From: Desmodus rotundus | Lineage: Eukaryota > Chordata > Mammalia > Chiroptera > Phyllostomidae | Direction: 5' to 3' | NCBI RefSeq assembly: GCF_022682495.2 | Contig: NW_026527533.1 | Location: 62,001-126,000, forward strand | Length of the DNA stretch: 64,000 nucleotides | Part shown: positions 8,642-21,094 of the stretch, piece by piece | Layout: each line of letters starts with the position of its first letter | How positions within the stretch are numbered: position 1 is the stretch's first letter | Notes under the pieces: model-generated | Told to the model about the DNA's origin: nothing | Databases searched by the model: none | The model's input: the letters and a program-made list of their open reading frames with translations, nothing else | Position numbers and translations under genes: made by a program

Positions 8642-9480
8642 GGTCACAGCAGTTTTACAGGGTCCCTGCGCACCTGTTCGGGGAAACAGCGGCCCTCCCT
8701 GCCACTCAGAGGACCGCACGATTTCCCACAGGCCACTGTGCCTAGCAGTACCTTCAGCCCCGCACAGACAGTGTGCTAAGGACAGACTTGGGTACCGGGA
8801 GCATGGGCGGGGAATTTTCCAGGGAACTCTCTAAAGGCCAGGTGCCCTCTGTCGCCCTTGGAGTGCCCACGCCTTCCCTTAACCCTGCAGGACACTATCA
8901 TCCAGCAATAAGCAGCCCTCTGCCTCCACGGGGCTCAAACACCTGGGCCCATTGTGCGAGCACCTGGCGTACGTGCAGGCAAACCCGCAGGCCCCTCTGG
9001 CCCGAACCCACCACTGCGAAGATCCCCCTTTTCTTCCATCCGTAAAGGGGTCCTCCTTGAGAGGTGGAGGAACATGGGAGGCCCCCAGGAGATGGCTTTT
9101 CTCCGAGCCGCGGCTGGCTCATTTCGGGCCTATAAGTGGGCCGCGCATGCGCACTCAGGCTCCCCACCACAAGCCTCCCTCGGGTCACGGGACCCACACT
9201 TGACGTGTCTCCTGAACCACCGTTGAGGGGTCACGTGACCCACCAATGAGGGGTCACGTGACCCACCCCTGAGGGGTCTCGTGACCCACCCCTGAGGGGT
9301 CTCGTGACCCACCCCTGAGGGGTCACGTGACCCACCCCTGAGGGGTCCCGTGACCCACCCCTGAGGGGTCACATGACCCACCCTTGAGGGGTCTCGTGAC
9401 CCACCCTTGAGGGGTCCCGTGAACCGCCCTTGGGAGGTCACGTTCCCCACCCTTAAGGGGTCACATGACCCACCTTGAGA
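8642..9480 (+). repeat. Hybrid A/B core + minisatellite (n about 13)
   Basis: This is the 4740-bp-shifted copy of 3902-4740, with the same A-to-B switch inside the 22-bp inverted repeat. The array is 9182-9480. Sharing the breakpoint means the hybrid formed once and was then duplicated. Confidence 0.85.
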
Positions 9481-10931
9481 GGTCACAGCAGTTTTACAGG
9501 GTCCCTGCGCACCTGTTCGGGGAAACAGCGGCCCTCCCTGCCACTCAGAGGACCGCACGATTTCCCACAGGCCACTGTGCCTAGCAGTACCTTCAGCCCC
9601 GCACAGACAGTGTGCTAAGGACAGACTTGGGTACCGGGAGCATGGGCGGGGGATTTCCCATGGAACTCTCTAAGGGCCCGGTGCCCTGTGTGGCCCGGGG
9701 AGTGCCCATGCCGTTCCTTGACCCCGCAGGACACTTGCATCCAGCAATAAGCAGCCCTCTGCCCTCACGGGGCTCAAACACGTGGGCCCCGTGTGCGGGC
9801 ACCTGGCGTACGTGGAGGCAAAACAGCAGACCCGTCTGGCGCGAACCCACCACTGCGAAGATCCCCCTTTTCTTCCATCCGTAAAGGGGTCACGCTTGAG
9901 GAGTGGAGGAACATGGGGAGGCCCCCAGGAGATGGCTTTTCTCCGAGCCGCGGCTGGCTCGTTTCGGGCCTATACGTGGTCCGCGCATGCGCACTCAGGC
10001 TCCCAAGCACACACCTCCCTCGGCTCACCTGACCCACCCTTTAGAGGTCACAGCAGTTCCACAGGGTCCCTGGGCACCTGTCCGTGGACACAGGAGCCCT
10101 CCCTGCCACCTAGAGGACCACGCGATTTCCCCTGGGGAACACTGCCCAGAAGCACTCCCAGCCTCGCACAGACACTGTACGCAGGATAGACTTGTGGACC
10201 AGGGGCCTGGGCGGGGAATTTTCCAGGGAACTCTCTAAAGGCCAGGTGCCCTCTGTCGCCCTAGGAGTGCCCATGCCTTCCCTTAACCCTGCAGGACACT
10301 ATCATCCAGCAATAAGCAGCCCTCTGCCTCCACGGGGCTCAAACACCTGGGCCCATTGTGCGAGCACCTGGCGTACGTGCAGGCAAACACGCAGACCCCT
10401 CTGGCCCTAACCCACCACTGCGAAGATCCCCCTTTTCTTCCATCCGTAAAGGGGTCCTCCTTGAGGAGTGGAGGAACATGGGGAGGCCCCCAGGAGATGG
10501 CTTTTCTCCGAGCCGCGGCTGGCTCCTTTCGGGCCTATACGTGGGCCGCGCGTGCGCACTCAGGCTCCCCACAACAGGCCACCCTCGGGTCACGGGACCC
10601 ACCCTTGAGGTGTCTCCTGACCCACCCTTGAGGGGTCACGTGACCCACCCCCGAGGGGTCACGTGACCCACACCGGAGGGGTGACGGGACCCACCCCTGG
10701 GGGTCTCGTGACGCACCCCTGAGGGGTCACGTGACCCACCCCTGGGGGGTCTCGTGACCGATCCTTGAGGGGTCACGTGACCCACCCCTGAGGGGTCACG
10801 TGACCCAACCTTGAGGGGTTTTGTGACCCACCCTTTTGGGGTCACGTGACCCACCCTTTCGGGGTCTCGTGACCCACCCTTGGGAGGTCACCTGTCCCAC
10901 CCTGGAGGGGTCAGGTGACCCGCCCTTGAGA
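9481..10931 (+). repeat. Block A-B + minisatellite (n about 15)
   Basis: A is at 9481 with the core CACGTG, B at 10046 and the array at 10587-10931. By eye it is the same as 4741-6191. Confidence 0.88.
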
Positions 10932-11885
10932 GGTCACAGCAGTATCACAGGGTCACTGCGCACCGGTCCATGGAAACAGAAGCCCTCCCTGCCACTCAGA
11001 GGACCGCGCGATTTCCCCTAGGCAACACTGCCCAGCAGCACTCTCAGCCCCGCACAGACAGTGTGCAAAGGACAGACTTGGATACCGGGGGCCTGGGCGG
11101 GGGATTTTCCATGGAACTCTCGGAGGGCCCGGTGCCCTGTGTCGCCCGGGAGTGCCCATGCCCTTCCTTGACCCCGCAGGACACTTGCATCCAGCAATAA
11201 GCAGCCGTCTACCTCCACGGGGCTCAAACACCTGGGCCCGGTGTGCGGGACCTGGCATACGTGGAGGCAAACCCCCTGAACCCTCTGGCCCGAACCCACC
11301 ACTGCGAAGATCCCCCTTTTCTTCCATCCTTAAAGGGGCCCTCCCTGGGGAGTGGAGGAACAAGGGGAGGCCCCCAGGAGATGGCTTTTCTCCGAGCCGC
11401 GGCTGGCTCATTTCGGGCCTATAAGTGGGCCTCGCGTGCGCACTCAGGCTCCCCACCACAAGCCTCCCTCGGGTCACGGGACCCACCCTTGACGTGTCTC
11501 CTGAACCACCGTTGAGGGGTCACGTCACCCAGCCCTGAGGGGTCACGTGACCCACCCCTGAGGGGTCTCGTGACCCACCCCACAGGGGTCACGTGACCCA
11601 ACCCTGAGGCGTCACGTGAACCAAACCTGAGGGGTCACGTGACCCACCCCTGAGGGATCACGTGACCCACTCCTGGGGGGTCACGTGACCCAACCCCGAG
11701 GGGTCTCGTGACCCACCCTTGAGGGCTCTCGTGACCCACCCCTGAGGGGTCACGTGACCCACCCTTGAGGGGTCTCGTGACCTACACTTTTGGGGTCACG
11801 TGACCCACCCTTGAGGGGTCTCGTGACCTACCCTTTTGGGGTCACGTGACCCACCCTTGAGGGGTCTCGTGACCCACCCTTGAGG
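10932..11885 (+). repeat. Block C + minisatellite (n about 18)
   Basis: The C core is at 10932-11470 and the array at 11471-11885. It is the third C of the 4.74-kb higher-order repeat and matches 6192-7145. Confidence 0.88.
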
Positions 11886-13427
11886 GGTCACAGCAGTTTT
11901 ACAGGGTCCCTGGGCACCTGTTCGGGGAAACAGCAGCCCTCCCTGCCACTCAGAGGACCGCACGATTTCCCACAGGCCACACTGCCTAGCAGTACCTTCA
12001 GCCCCGCACAGACAGTGTGCTAAGGACAGACTTGGGTACCGGGGGCATGGGCGGGGGATTTCCCATGGAACTCTCTAAGGGCCCGGTGCCCTGTGTGGCC
12101 CGGGGAGTGCCCATGCCGTTCCTTGACCCCGCAGGACACTTGCATCCACCAATAAGCAGCCCTCTGCCTCCACGGGGCTCAAACACCTGGGCCCGGTGTG
12201 CGGGCACCTGGCGTACGTGGAGGGAAACCCGCAGACCCCTCTGGCGCGAACCCACCACTGCGAAGATCCCCCTTTTCTTCCATCCGTAAAGGGGTCACGC
12301 TTGAGGAGTGGAGGAACATGGGGAGGCCCCCAGGAGATGGCTTTTCTCCGAGCCGCGGCTGGCTCGTTTCGGGCCTATACGTGGGCCGCGCATGCGCACT
12401 CAGGCTCCCAAGCACACACCTCCCTCGGCTAACCTGACCCACCCTTTAGAGGTCACAGCAGTTCCACAGGGTCCCTGGGCACCTGTCCGTGGACACAGGA
12501 GCCCTCCCTGCCACCTAGAGGACCACGCGATTTCCCCTGGGGAACACTGCCCAGAAGCACTCCCACCCTCGCACAGACACTGTACGCAGGATAGACTTGT
12601 GGACCAGGGGCCTGGGCGGGGAATTTTCCAGGGAACTCTCTAAAGGCCAGGTGCACTCTGTCGCCCTGGGAGTGCCCACGCCTTCCCTTAACCCTGCAGG
12701 ACACTATCATCCAGCAATAAGCAGCCCTCTGCCTCCACGGGGCTCAAACACCTGGGCCCATTGTGCGAGCACCTGGCGTACGTGCAGGCAAACCCGCAGA
12801 CCCCTCTGGCCCGAACCCACCACTGCGAAGATCCCCCTTTTCTTCCATCCGTAAAGGGGTCCTCCTTGAGAGGTGGAGGAACATGGGAGGCCCCCAGGAG
12901 ATGGCTTTTCTCCGAGCCGCGGCTGGCTCATTTCGGGCCTATAAGTGGGCCGCGCATGCGCACTCAGGCTCCCCACCACAAGCCTCCCTCGGGTCACGGG
13001 ACCCACCCTTGACGTGTCTCCTGAACCACCGTTGAGGGGTCACGTGACCCACCTCTGAGGGGTCACGTGACCCACCCCTGAGGGGTCTTGTGACCCACCC
13101 CACAGGGGTCACGTGACCCACCCCGTAGGGGTCACGTGACCCACCCCTGAGGGGTCTCGTGACCCACCCCTGAGGGGTCACGTGACCCACCCCTGAAGGG
13201 TCCCGTGACCCACCCCTGAGGGGTCACGTGACCCACCCCTGAGGGTTCGCATGACCCACCCTTGAGAGGTCTCGTGACCTACCCTTTTGGGGTCACGTGA
13301 CCCAACCTTTTGGGGTCACATGACCCACCCTTGAGGGGTCTCGTGACCCACCCTTGAGGGGTCTCGTGAACCGCCCTTGGGAGGTCACGTTCCCCACCCT
13401 TAAGGGGTCACATGACCCACCTTGAGA
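11886..13427 (+). repeat. Block A-B + minisatellite (n about 19)
   Basis: A is at 11886 (CCAAT form) and B at 12451. The B has a G-to-C change at about 12566 (CCCACCCTCGC), the TTGAGAGGTGG right half and TATAAGTGGG. The array 12991-13427 holds CACAGGGG and CCCGTAGGGG units and replaces the hybrid core expected from the 4740-bp pattern, so the pattern ends here. Confidence 0.86.
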
Positions 13428-14901
13428 GGTCACAGCAGTTTTACAGGGTCCCTGCGCACCTGTTCGGGGAAACAGCGGCCCTCCCTGCCACTCAGAGGAC
13501 CACACGATTTCCCACAGGCCACTGTGCCTAGCAGTACCTTCAGCCCCGCACAGACAGTGTGCTAAGGACAGACTTGGGTACCGGGAGCATGGGCGGGGGA
13601 TTTCCCATGGAACTCTCTAAGGGCCCGGTGCCCTGTGTGGCCCGGGGAGTGCCCATGCCGTTCCTTGACCCCGCAGGACACTTGCATCCAGCAATAAGCA
13701 GCCCTCTGCCCTCACGGGGCTCAAACACCTGGGCCCCGTGTGCGGGCACCTGGCGTACGTGGAGGCAAAACAGCAGACCCGTCTGGCGCGAACCCACCAC
13801 TGCGAAGATCCCCCTTTTCTTCCATCCGTAAAGGGGTCACGCTTGAGGAGTGGAGGAACATGGGGAGGCCCCCAGGAGATGGCTTTTCTCCGAGCCGCGG
13901 CTGGCTCGTTTCGGGCCTATACGTGGTCCGCGCATGCGCACTCAGGCTCCCAAGCACACACCTCCCTCGGCTCACCTGACCCACCCTTTAGAGGTCACAG
14001 CAGTTCCACAGGGTCCCTGGGCACCTGTCCGTGGACACAGGAGCCCTCCCTGCCACCTAGAGGACCACGCGATTTCCCCTGGGGAACACTGCCCAGAAGC
14101 ACTCCCAGCCTCGCACAGACACTGTACGCAGGATAGACTTGTGGACCAGGGGCCTGGGCGGGGAATTTTCCAGGGAACTCTCTAAAGGCCAGGTGCCCTC
14201 TGTCGCCCTAGGAGTGCCCATGCCTTCCCTTAACCCTGCAGGACACTATCATCCAGCAATAAGCAGCCATCTGCCTCCACGGGGCTCAAACACCTGGGCC
14301 CATTGTGCGAGCACCTGGCGTACGTGCAGGCAAACACGCAGACCCCTCTGGCCCTAACCCACCACTGGGAAGATCCCACTTTTCTTCCATCCGTAAAGGG
14401 GTCCTCCTTGAGGAGTGGAGGAACATGGGGAGGCCCCCAGGAGATGGCTTTTCTCCGAGCCGCGGCTGGCTCCTTTCGGGCCTATACGTGGGCCGCGCGT
14501 GCGCACTCAGGCTCCCCACCACAAGCCTCCCTCGGGTCACGGGACCCACCCTTGACGTGTCTCCTGAACCACCGTTGAGGGGTCACGGCACCCACCCCTG
14601 AGGGGTCAGGTGACCCACCCCTGAGGGGTCACGTGACCCACCCCGAGGGGTCTCGTGACCCACACCTGAGGGGTCACGTGACCCACTACTGGGGGGTCAC
14701 GTGACCCACACCTGAGGGGTCTCGTGACCCACCCCACAGGGGTCACGTGACCCACCCCTGAGGGGTCACATGACCCACCCTTGAGGGGTCTCGTGACCTA
14801 CCCTTTTGGGGTCACGTGACCCACCCTTGAGGGGTCTCGTGACCTACCCTTTTGGGGTCACGTGACCCACCCTTGAGGGGTCTCGTGACCCACCCTTGAG
14901 G
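13428..14901 (+). repeat. Block A-B + minisatellite (n about 16)
   Basis: A is at 13428 (GGGAGC subtype without the core CACGTG) and B at 13993 with GCAGCCATCTGCC and GGGAAGATCCCAC. The array 14534-14901 ends with two clean 46-bp dimers. Confidence 0.88.
14785..14876. repeat. 46-bp dimer of the minisatellite, two tandem copies
   Basis: Each dimer is a CTCGTG unit with the spacer CTACCCTTTT followed by a CACGTG unit with the spacer ACCCTTGAG. The same pair recurs at the right end of most arrays that precede GGGGGC-subtype A cores. Confidence 0.8.
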
Positions 14902-15696
14902 GGTCACAGCAGTTTTACAGGGTCCCTGCGCACCTGTTCGGGGAAACAGCAGCCCTCCCTGCCACTCAGAGGACCGCACGATTTCCCACAGGCCACACTG
15001 CCTAGCAGTACCTTCAGCCCCGCACAGACAGTGTGCTAAGGACAGACTTGGGTACCGGGGGCATGGGCGGGGGATTTCCCATGGAACTCTCTAAGGGCCC
15101 GGTGCCCTGTGTGGCCCGGGGAGTGCCCATGCCGTTCCTTGACCCCGCAGGACACTTGCATCCACCAATAAGCAGCCCTCTGCCTCCACGGGGCTCAAAC
15201 ACCTGGGCCCGGTGTGCGGGCACCTGGCCTACGTGGAGGCAAACCCGCAGACCCCTCTGGCGCGAACCCACCACTGCGAAGATCCCCCTTTTCTTCCATC
15301 CGTAAAGGGGTCCTCCTTGAGGAGTGGAGGAACATGGGGAGGCCCCCAGGAGATGGCTTTTCTCCGAGCCGCGGCTGGCTCCTTTCGGGCCTATACGTGG
15401 GCCGCGCGTGCGCACTCAGGCTCCCCACAACAGGCCTCCCTCGGGTCACGGGACCCACCCTTGAGGTGTCTCCTGACCCACCCCTGAGGGGTCTTGTGAC
15501 CCACCCCTGAGGGGTCTCGTGACCCACCCCTGAGGGGTCACGTGACCCACCCCTGAGGGGTCCCGTGACCCACCCTTGAGGGGTTTTGTGACCCACCCTT
15601 TTGGGGTCACGTGACCCACCCTTTCGGGGTCTCGTGACCCACCCTTGGGAGGTCACCTGTCCCACCCTGGAGGGGTCAGGTGACCCGCCCTTGAGA
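14902..15696 (+). repeat. Block A alone + minisatellite (n about 11)
   Basis: The A core (CCAAT form, CTGGCCTACGTGG) is not followed by B. Its right end is the CACAACAGGCC type otherwise seen on B cores. The array 15443-15696 ends with the CACCTGTCCC and GGTCAGGTGACCC units that lead into C. Confidence 0.87.
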
Positions 15697-16650
15697 GGTC
15701 ACAGCAGTATCACAGGGTCACTGCGCACCGGTCCATGGAAACAGAAGCCCTCCCTGCCACTCAGAGGACCGCGCGATTTCCCCTAGGCAACACTGCCCAG
15801 CAGCACTCTCAGCCCCGCACAGACAGTGTGCAAAGGACAGACTTGGATACCAGGGGCCTGGGCGGGGGATTTTCCATGGAACTCTCGGAGGGCCCGGTGC
15901 CCTGTGTCGCCCGGGAGTGCCCATGCCGTTCCTTGACCCCGCAGGACACTTGCATCCAGCAATAAGCAGCCGTCTACCTCCACGGGGCTCAAACACCTGG
16001 GCCCGGTGTGCGGGACCTGGCATACGTGGAGGCAAACCCCCTGAACCCTCTGGCCCGAACCCACCACTGCGAAGATCCCCCTTTTCTTCCATCCTTAAAG
16101 GGGCCCTCCCTGGGGAGTGGAGGAACAAGGGGAGGCCCCCAGGAGATGGCTTTTCTCCGAGCCGCGGCTGGCTCATTTCGGGCCTATAAGTGGGCCTCGC
16201 GTGCGCACTCAGGCTCCCCACCACAAGCCTCCCTCGGGTCACGGGACCCACCCTTGACGTGTCTCCTGAACCACCGTTGAGGGGTCACGTCACCCAGCCC
16301 TGAGGGGTCACGTGACCCACCCCTGAGGGGTCTCGTGACCCACCCCACAGGGGTCACGTGACCCAACCCTGAGGCGTCACGTGAACCAACCCTGAGGGGT
16401 CACGTGACCCACCCCTGAGGGATCACGTGACCCACTCCTGGGGGGTCACGTGACCCACCCCCGAGGGGTCTCGTGACCCACCCTTGAGGGCTCTCGTGAC
16501 CCACCCCTGAGGGGTTACGTGACCCACCCTTGAGGGGTCTCGTGACCTACCCTTTTGGGGTCACGTGACCCACCCTTGAGGGGTCTCGTGACCTACCCTT
16601 TTGGGGTCACGTGACCCACCCTTGAGGGGTCTCGTGACCCACCCTTGAGG
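15697..16650 (+). repeat. Block C + minisatellite (n about 18)
   Basis: The C core has GGATACCAGGGGCC and CCATGCCGTTCC, both differing from the earlier C copies. The array 16236-16650 contains GGTTACGTGACCC, a broken E-box near 16514. Confidence 0.87.
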
Positions 16651-18191
16651 GGTCACAGCAGTTTTACAGGGTCCCTGGGCACCTGTTCGGGGAAACAGCA
16701 GCCCTCCCTGCCACTCAGAGGACCGCACGATTTCCCACAGGCCACACTGCCTAGCAGTACCTTCAGCCCCGCACAGACAGTGTGCTAAGGACAGACTTGG
16801 GTACCGGGGGCATGGGCGGGGGATTTCCCATGGAACTCTCTAAGGGCCCGGTGCCCTGTGTGGCCCGGGGAGTGCCCATGCCGTTCCTTGACCCCGCAGG
16901 ACACTTGCATCCACCAATAAGCAGCCCTCTGCCTCCACGGGGCTCAAACACCTGGGCCCGGTGTGCGGGCACCTGGCGTACGTGGAGGGAAACCCGCAGA
17001 CCCCTCTGGCGCGAACCCACCACTGCGAAGATCCCCCTTTTCTTCCATCCGTAAAGGGGTCACGCTTGAGGAGTGGAGGAACATGGGGAGGCCCCCAGGA
17101 GATGGCTTTTCTCCGAGCCGCGGCTGGCTCGTTTCGGGCCTATACGTGGGCCGCGCATGCGCACTCAGGCTCCCAAGCACACACCTCCCTCGGCTAACCT
17201 GACCCACCCTTTAGAGGTCACAGCAGTTCCACAGGGTCCCTGGGCACCTGTCCGTGGACACAGGAGCCCTCCCTGCCACCTAGAGGACCACGCGATTTCC
17301 CCTGGGGAACACTGCCCAGAAGCACTCCCAGCCTCGCACAGACACTGTACGCAGGATAGACTTGTGGACCAGGGGCCTGGGCGGGGAATTTTCCAGGGAA
17401 CTCTCTAAAGGCCAGGTGCACTCTGTCGCCCTGGGAGTGCCCACGCCTTCCCTTAACCCTGCAGGACACTATCATCCAGCAATAAGCAGCCCTCTGCCTC
17501 CACGGGGCTCAAACACCTGGGCCCATTGTGCGAGCACCTGGCGTACGTGCAGGCAAACCCGCAGACCCCTCTGGCCCGAACCCACCACTGCGAAGATCCC
17601 CCTTTTCTTCCATCCGTAAAGGGGTCCTCCTTGAGAGGTGGAGGAACATGGGAGGCCCCCAGGAGATGGCTTTTCTCCGAGCCGAGGCTGGCTCATTTCG
17701 GGCCTATAAGTGGGCCGCGCATGCGCACTCAGGCTCCCCACCACAAGCCTCCCTCGGGTCACGGGACCCACCCTTGATGTGTCTCCTGAACCACCGTTGA
17801 GGGGTCACGTGACCCACCCCTGAGGGGTCACGTGACCCACCCCTGAGGGGTCACGTGACCCACCCCACAGGGGTCACGTGACCCACCCCGTAGGGGTCAC
17901 GTGACCCACCCCTGAGGGTCTCGTGACCCACCCCTGAGGGGTCACGTGACCCACCCCTGAAGGGTCCCGTGACCCACCCCTGAGGGGTCACGTGACCCAC
18001 CCCTGAGGGTTCGCATGACCCACCCTTGAGAGGTCTCGTGACCTACCCTTTTGGGGTCACGTGACCCAACCTTTTGGGGTCACATGACCCACCCTTGAGG
18101 GGTCTCGTGACCCACCCTTGAGGGGTCTCGTGAACCGCCCTTGGGAGGTCACGTTCCCCACCCTTAAGGGGTCACATGACCCACCTTGAGA
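16651..18191 (+). repeat. Block A-B + minisatellite (n about 19)
   Basis: A is at 16651 (CCAAT form) and B at 17216. B has a private GAGCCGAGGCTGG change at about 17685. The array 17756-18191 starts with a TTGATGTGTCTCC unit. Confidence 0.87.
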
Positions 18192-19665
18192 GGTCACAGC
18201 AGTTTTACAGGGTCCCTGCGCACCTGTTCGGGGAAACAGCGGCCCTCCCTGCCACTCAGAGGACCACACGATTTCCCACAGGCCACTGTGCCTAGCAGTA
18301 CCTTCAGCCCCGCACAGACAGTGTGCTAAGGACAGACTTGGGTACCGGGAGCATGGGCGGGGGATTCCCCATGGAACTCTCTAAGGGCCCGGTGCCATGT
18401 GTGGCCCGGGGAGTGCCCATGCCGTTCCTTGACCCCGCAGGACACTTGCATCCAGCAATAAGCAGCCCTCTGCCCTCACGGGGCTCAAACACCTGGGCCC
18501 CGTGTGCGGGCACCTGGCGTACGTGGAGGCAAAACAGCAGACCCGTCTGGCGCGAACCCACCACTGCGAAGATCCCCCTTTTCTTCCATCCGTAAAGGGG
18601 TCACGCTTGAGGAGTGGAGGAACATGGGGAGGCCCCCAGGAGATGGCTTTTCTCCGAGCCGCGGCTGGCTCGTTTCGGGCCTATACGTGGTCCGCGCATG
18701 CGCACTCAGGCTCCCAAGCACACACCTCCCTCGGCTCACCTGACCCACACTTTAGAGGTCACAGCAGTTCCACAGGGTCCCTGGGCACCTGTCCGTGGAC
18801 ACAGGAGCCCTCCCTGCCACCTAGAGGACCACGCGATTTCCCCTGGGGAACACTGCCCAGAAGCACTCCCAGCCTCGCACAGACACTGTACGCAGGATAG
18901 ACTTGTGGACCAGGGGCCTGGGCGGGGAATTTTCCAGGGAACTCTCTAAAGGCCAGGTGCCCTCTGTCGCCCTAGGAGTGCCCATGCCTTCCCTTAACCC
19001 TGCAGGACACTATCATCCAGCAATAAGCAGCCATCTGCCTCCACGGGGCTCAAACACCTGGGCCCATTGTGCGAGCACCTGGCGTACGTGCAGGCAAACA
19101 CGCAGACCCCTCTGGCCCTAACCCACCACTGCGAAGATCCCCCTTTTCTTCCATCCGTAAAGGGGTCCTCCTTGAGGAGTGGAGGAACATGGGGAGGCCC
19201 CCAGGAGATGGCTTTTCTCCGAGCCGCGGCTGGCTCATTTCGGGCCTATAAGTGGGCCGCGCGTGCGCACTCAGGCTCCCCACCACAAGCCTCCCTCGGG
19301 TCACGGGACCCACCCTTGACGTGTCTCCTGAACCACCGTTGAGGGGTCACGGCACCCACCCCTGAGGGGTCAGGTGACCCACCCCTGAGGGGTCACGTGA
19401 CCCACCCCGAGGGGTCTCGTGACCCACACCTGAGGGGTCACGTGACCCACTACTGGGGGGTCACGTGACCCACACCTGAGGGGTCTCGTGACCCACCCCA
19501 CAGGGGTCACGTGACCCACCCCTGAGGGGTCACATGACCCACCCTTGAGGGGTCTCGTGACCTACCCTTTTGGGGTCACGTGACCCACCCTTGAGGGGTC
19601 TCGTGACCTACCCTTTTGGGGTCACGTGACCCACCCTTGAGGGGTCTCGTGACCCACCCTTGAGG
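18192..19665 (+). repeat. Block A-B + minisatellite (n about 16)
   Basis: A at 18192 has GGGGATTCCCC at 18360-18370, a symmetric kappa-B form, and GGTGCCATGTGTGG. B is at 18757 with TATAAGTGGG and the CGCGCGTGCGCA site. The array is 19298-19665. Confidence 0.87.
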
Positions 19666-21094
19666 GGTCACAGCAGTTTTACAGGGTCCCTGCGCACCTG
19701 TTCGGGGAAACAGCAGCCCTCCCTGCCACTCAGAGGACCGCACGATTTCCCACAGGCCACGCTGCCTAGCAGTACCTTCAGCCCCGCACAGACAGTGTGC
19801 TAAGGACAGACTTGGGTACCGGGGGCATGGGCGGGGGATTTCCCATGGAACTCTCTAATGGCCCGGTGCCCTGTGTGGCCCGGGGAGTGCCCATGCCGTT
19901 CCTTGACCCCGCAGGACACTTGCATCCAGCAATAAGCAGCCCTCTGCCTCCACGGGGCTCAAACACCTGGGCCCGGTGTGCGGGCACCTGGCCTACGTGG
20001 AGGCAAACCCGCAGACCCCTCTGGCGCGAACCCACCACTGCGAAGATCCCCCTTTTCTTCCATCCGTAAAGGGGTCCTCCTTGAGGAGTGGAGGAACATG
20101 GGGAGGCCCCCAGGAGATGGCTTTTCTCCGAGCCGCGGCTGGCTCCTTTCGGGCCTATACGTGGGCCGCGCATGCGCACTCAGGCTCCCAAGCACACACC
20201 TCCCTCGGCTCACCTGACCCACCCTTTAGAGGTCACAGCAGTTCCACAGGGTCCCTGGGCACCTGTCCGTGGACACAGGAGCCCTCCCTGCCACCTAAAG
20301 GACCATGCGATTTCCGCTGGGGAACACTGGCCAGAAGCACTCCCAGCCTCGCACAGAAACTGTGCGCAGGATAGACTTGTGGACCAGGGGCCTGGGCGGG
20401 GAATTTTCCAGGGAGCTCTCAAAAGGCCAGGTGCCCTCTGTCGCCCTGGGAGTGCCCATGGCATCCCTTAACCCTGCAGGATACTATCATCCAGCAATAA
20501 GCAGCCCTCTGCCTCCACGGGGCTCAAACACCTGGGCCCGTTGTGCGAGCACCTGGCGTTCCTGCAGGCAAACCCGCAGACCCCTCTGGCCCGAACCCAC
20601 CACTGGGAAGATCCCACTTTTCTTCCATCCGTAAAGGGGTCCTCCTTGAGGAGTGGAGGAACATGGGGAGGCCCCCAGGAGATGGCTTTTCTCCGAGCCG
20701 CGGCTGGCTCCTTTCGGGCCTATACGTGGGCCGCGCGTGCGCACTCAGGCTCCCCACAACAGGCCTCCCTCGGGTCACGGGACCCACCCTTGAGGTGTCT
20801 CCTGACCCACCCTTGAGGGGTCACGTGACCCACCCCCGAGGGGTCACGTGACCCACCCCCGAGGGGTCACGTGACCCACACCGGAGGGGTCACGGGACCC
20901 ACCCCTGGGGGGTCTCGTGACCGACCCTTGAGGGGTCACGTGACCCACCCCTGAGGGGTCACGTGACCCACCCTTGAGGGGTTTTGTGACCCACCCTTTT
21001 GGGGTCACGTGACCCACCCTTGAGGGGTCTCGTGACCTACCCTTTTGGGGTCACGTGACCCACCCTTGAGGGGTCTCGTGACCCACCCTTGAGG
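19666..21094 (+). repeat. Block A-B + minisatellite (n about 14)
   Basis: A at 19666 has private CTAATGGCCCGG and CCACGCTGCC. B at 20231 has GACCATGCG, GGGAGCTCTCAAAAGG and GGCGTTCCTGCAGG, the last removing the upstream TACGTG. The array is 20772-21094. Confidence 0.87.

Larger units (their letters stand above)
4741..9480 (+). repeat. 4740-bp higher-order repeat (A-B-C-A-B-hybrid)
   Basis: This six-core period is followed by a second copy running from 9481 to about 12560 and preceded by a copy from 1 to 4740 that has three fewer minisatellite units (offset 4671, then 4717, then 4740). The steps of 46 and 23 bp between offsets show whole-unit changes. Confidence 0.88.

Noticed and set aside
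15195..15665. 156-codon minus-strand frame with a repeating GGSRDPSGVGHVTP-like peptide
   Set aside because: It is the 23-bp minisatellite read through its three phases (69 bp gives 23 residues). The peptide repeat follows from the DNA repeat and stops vary with unit count.
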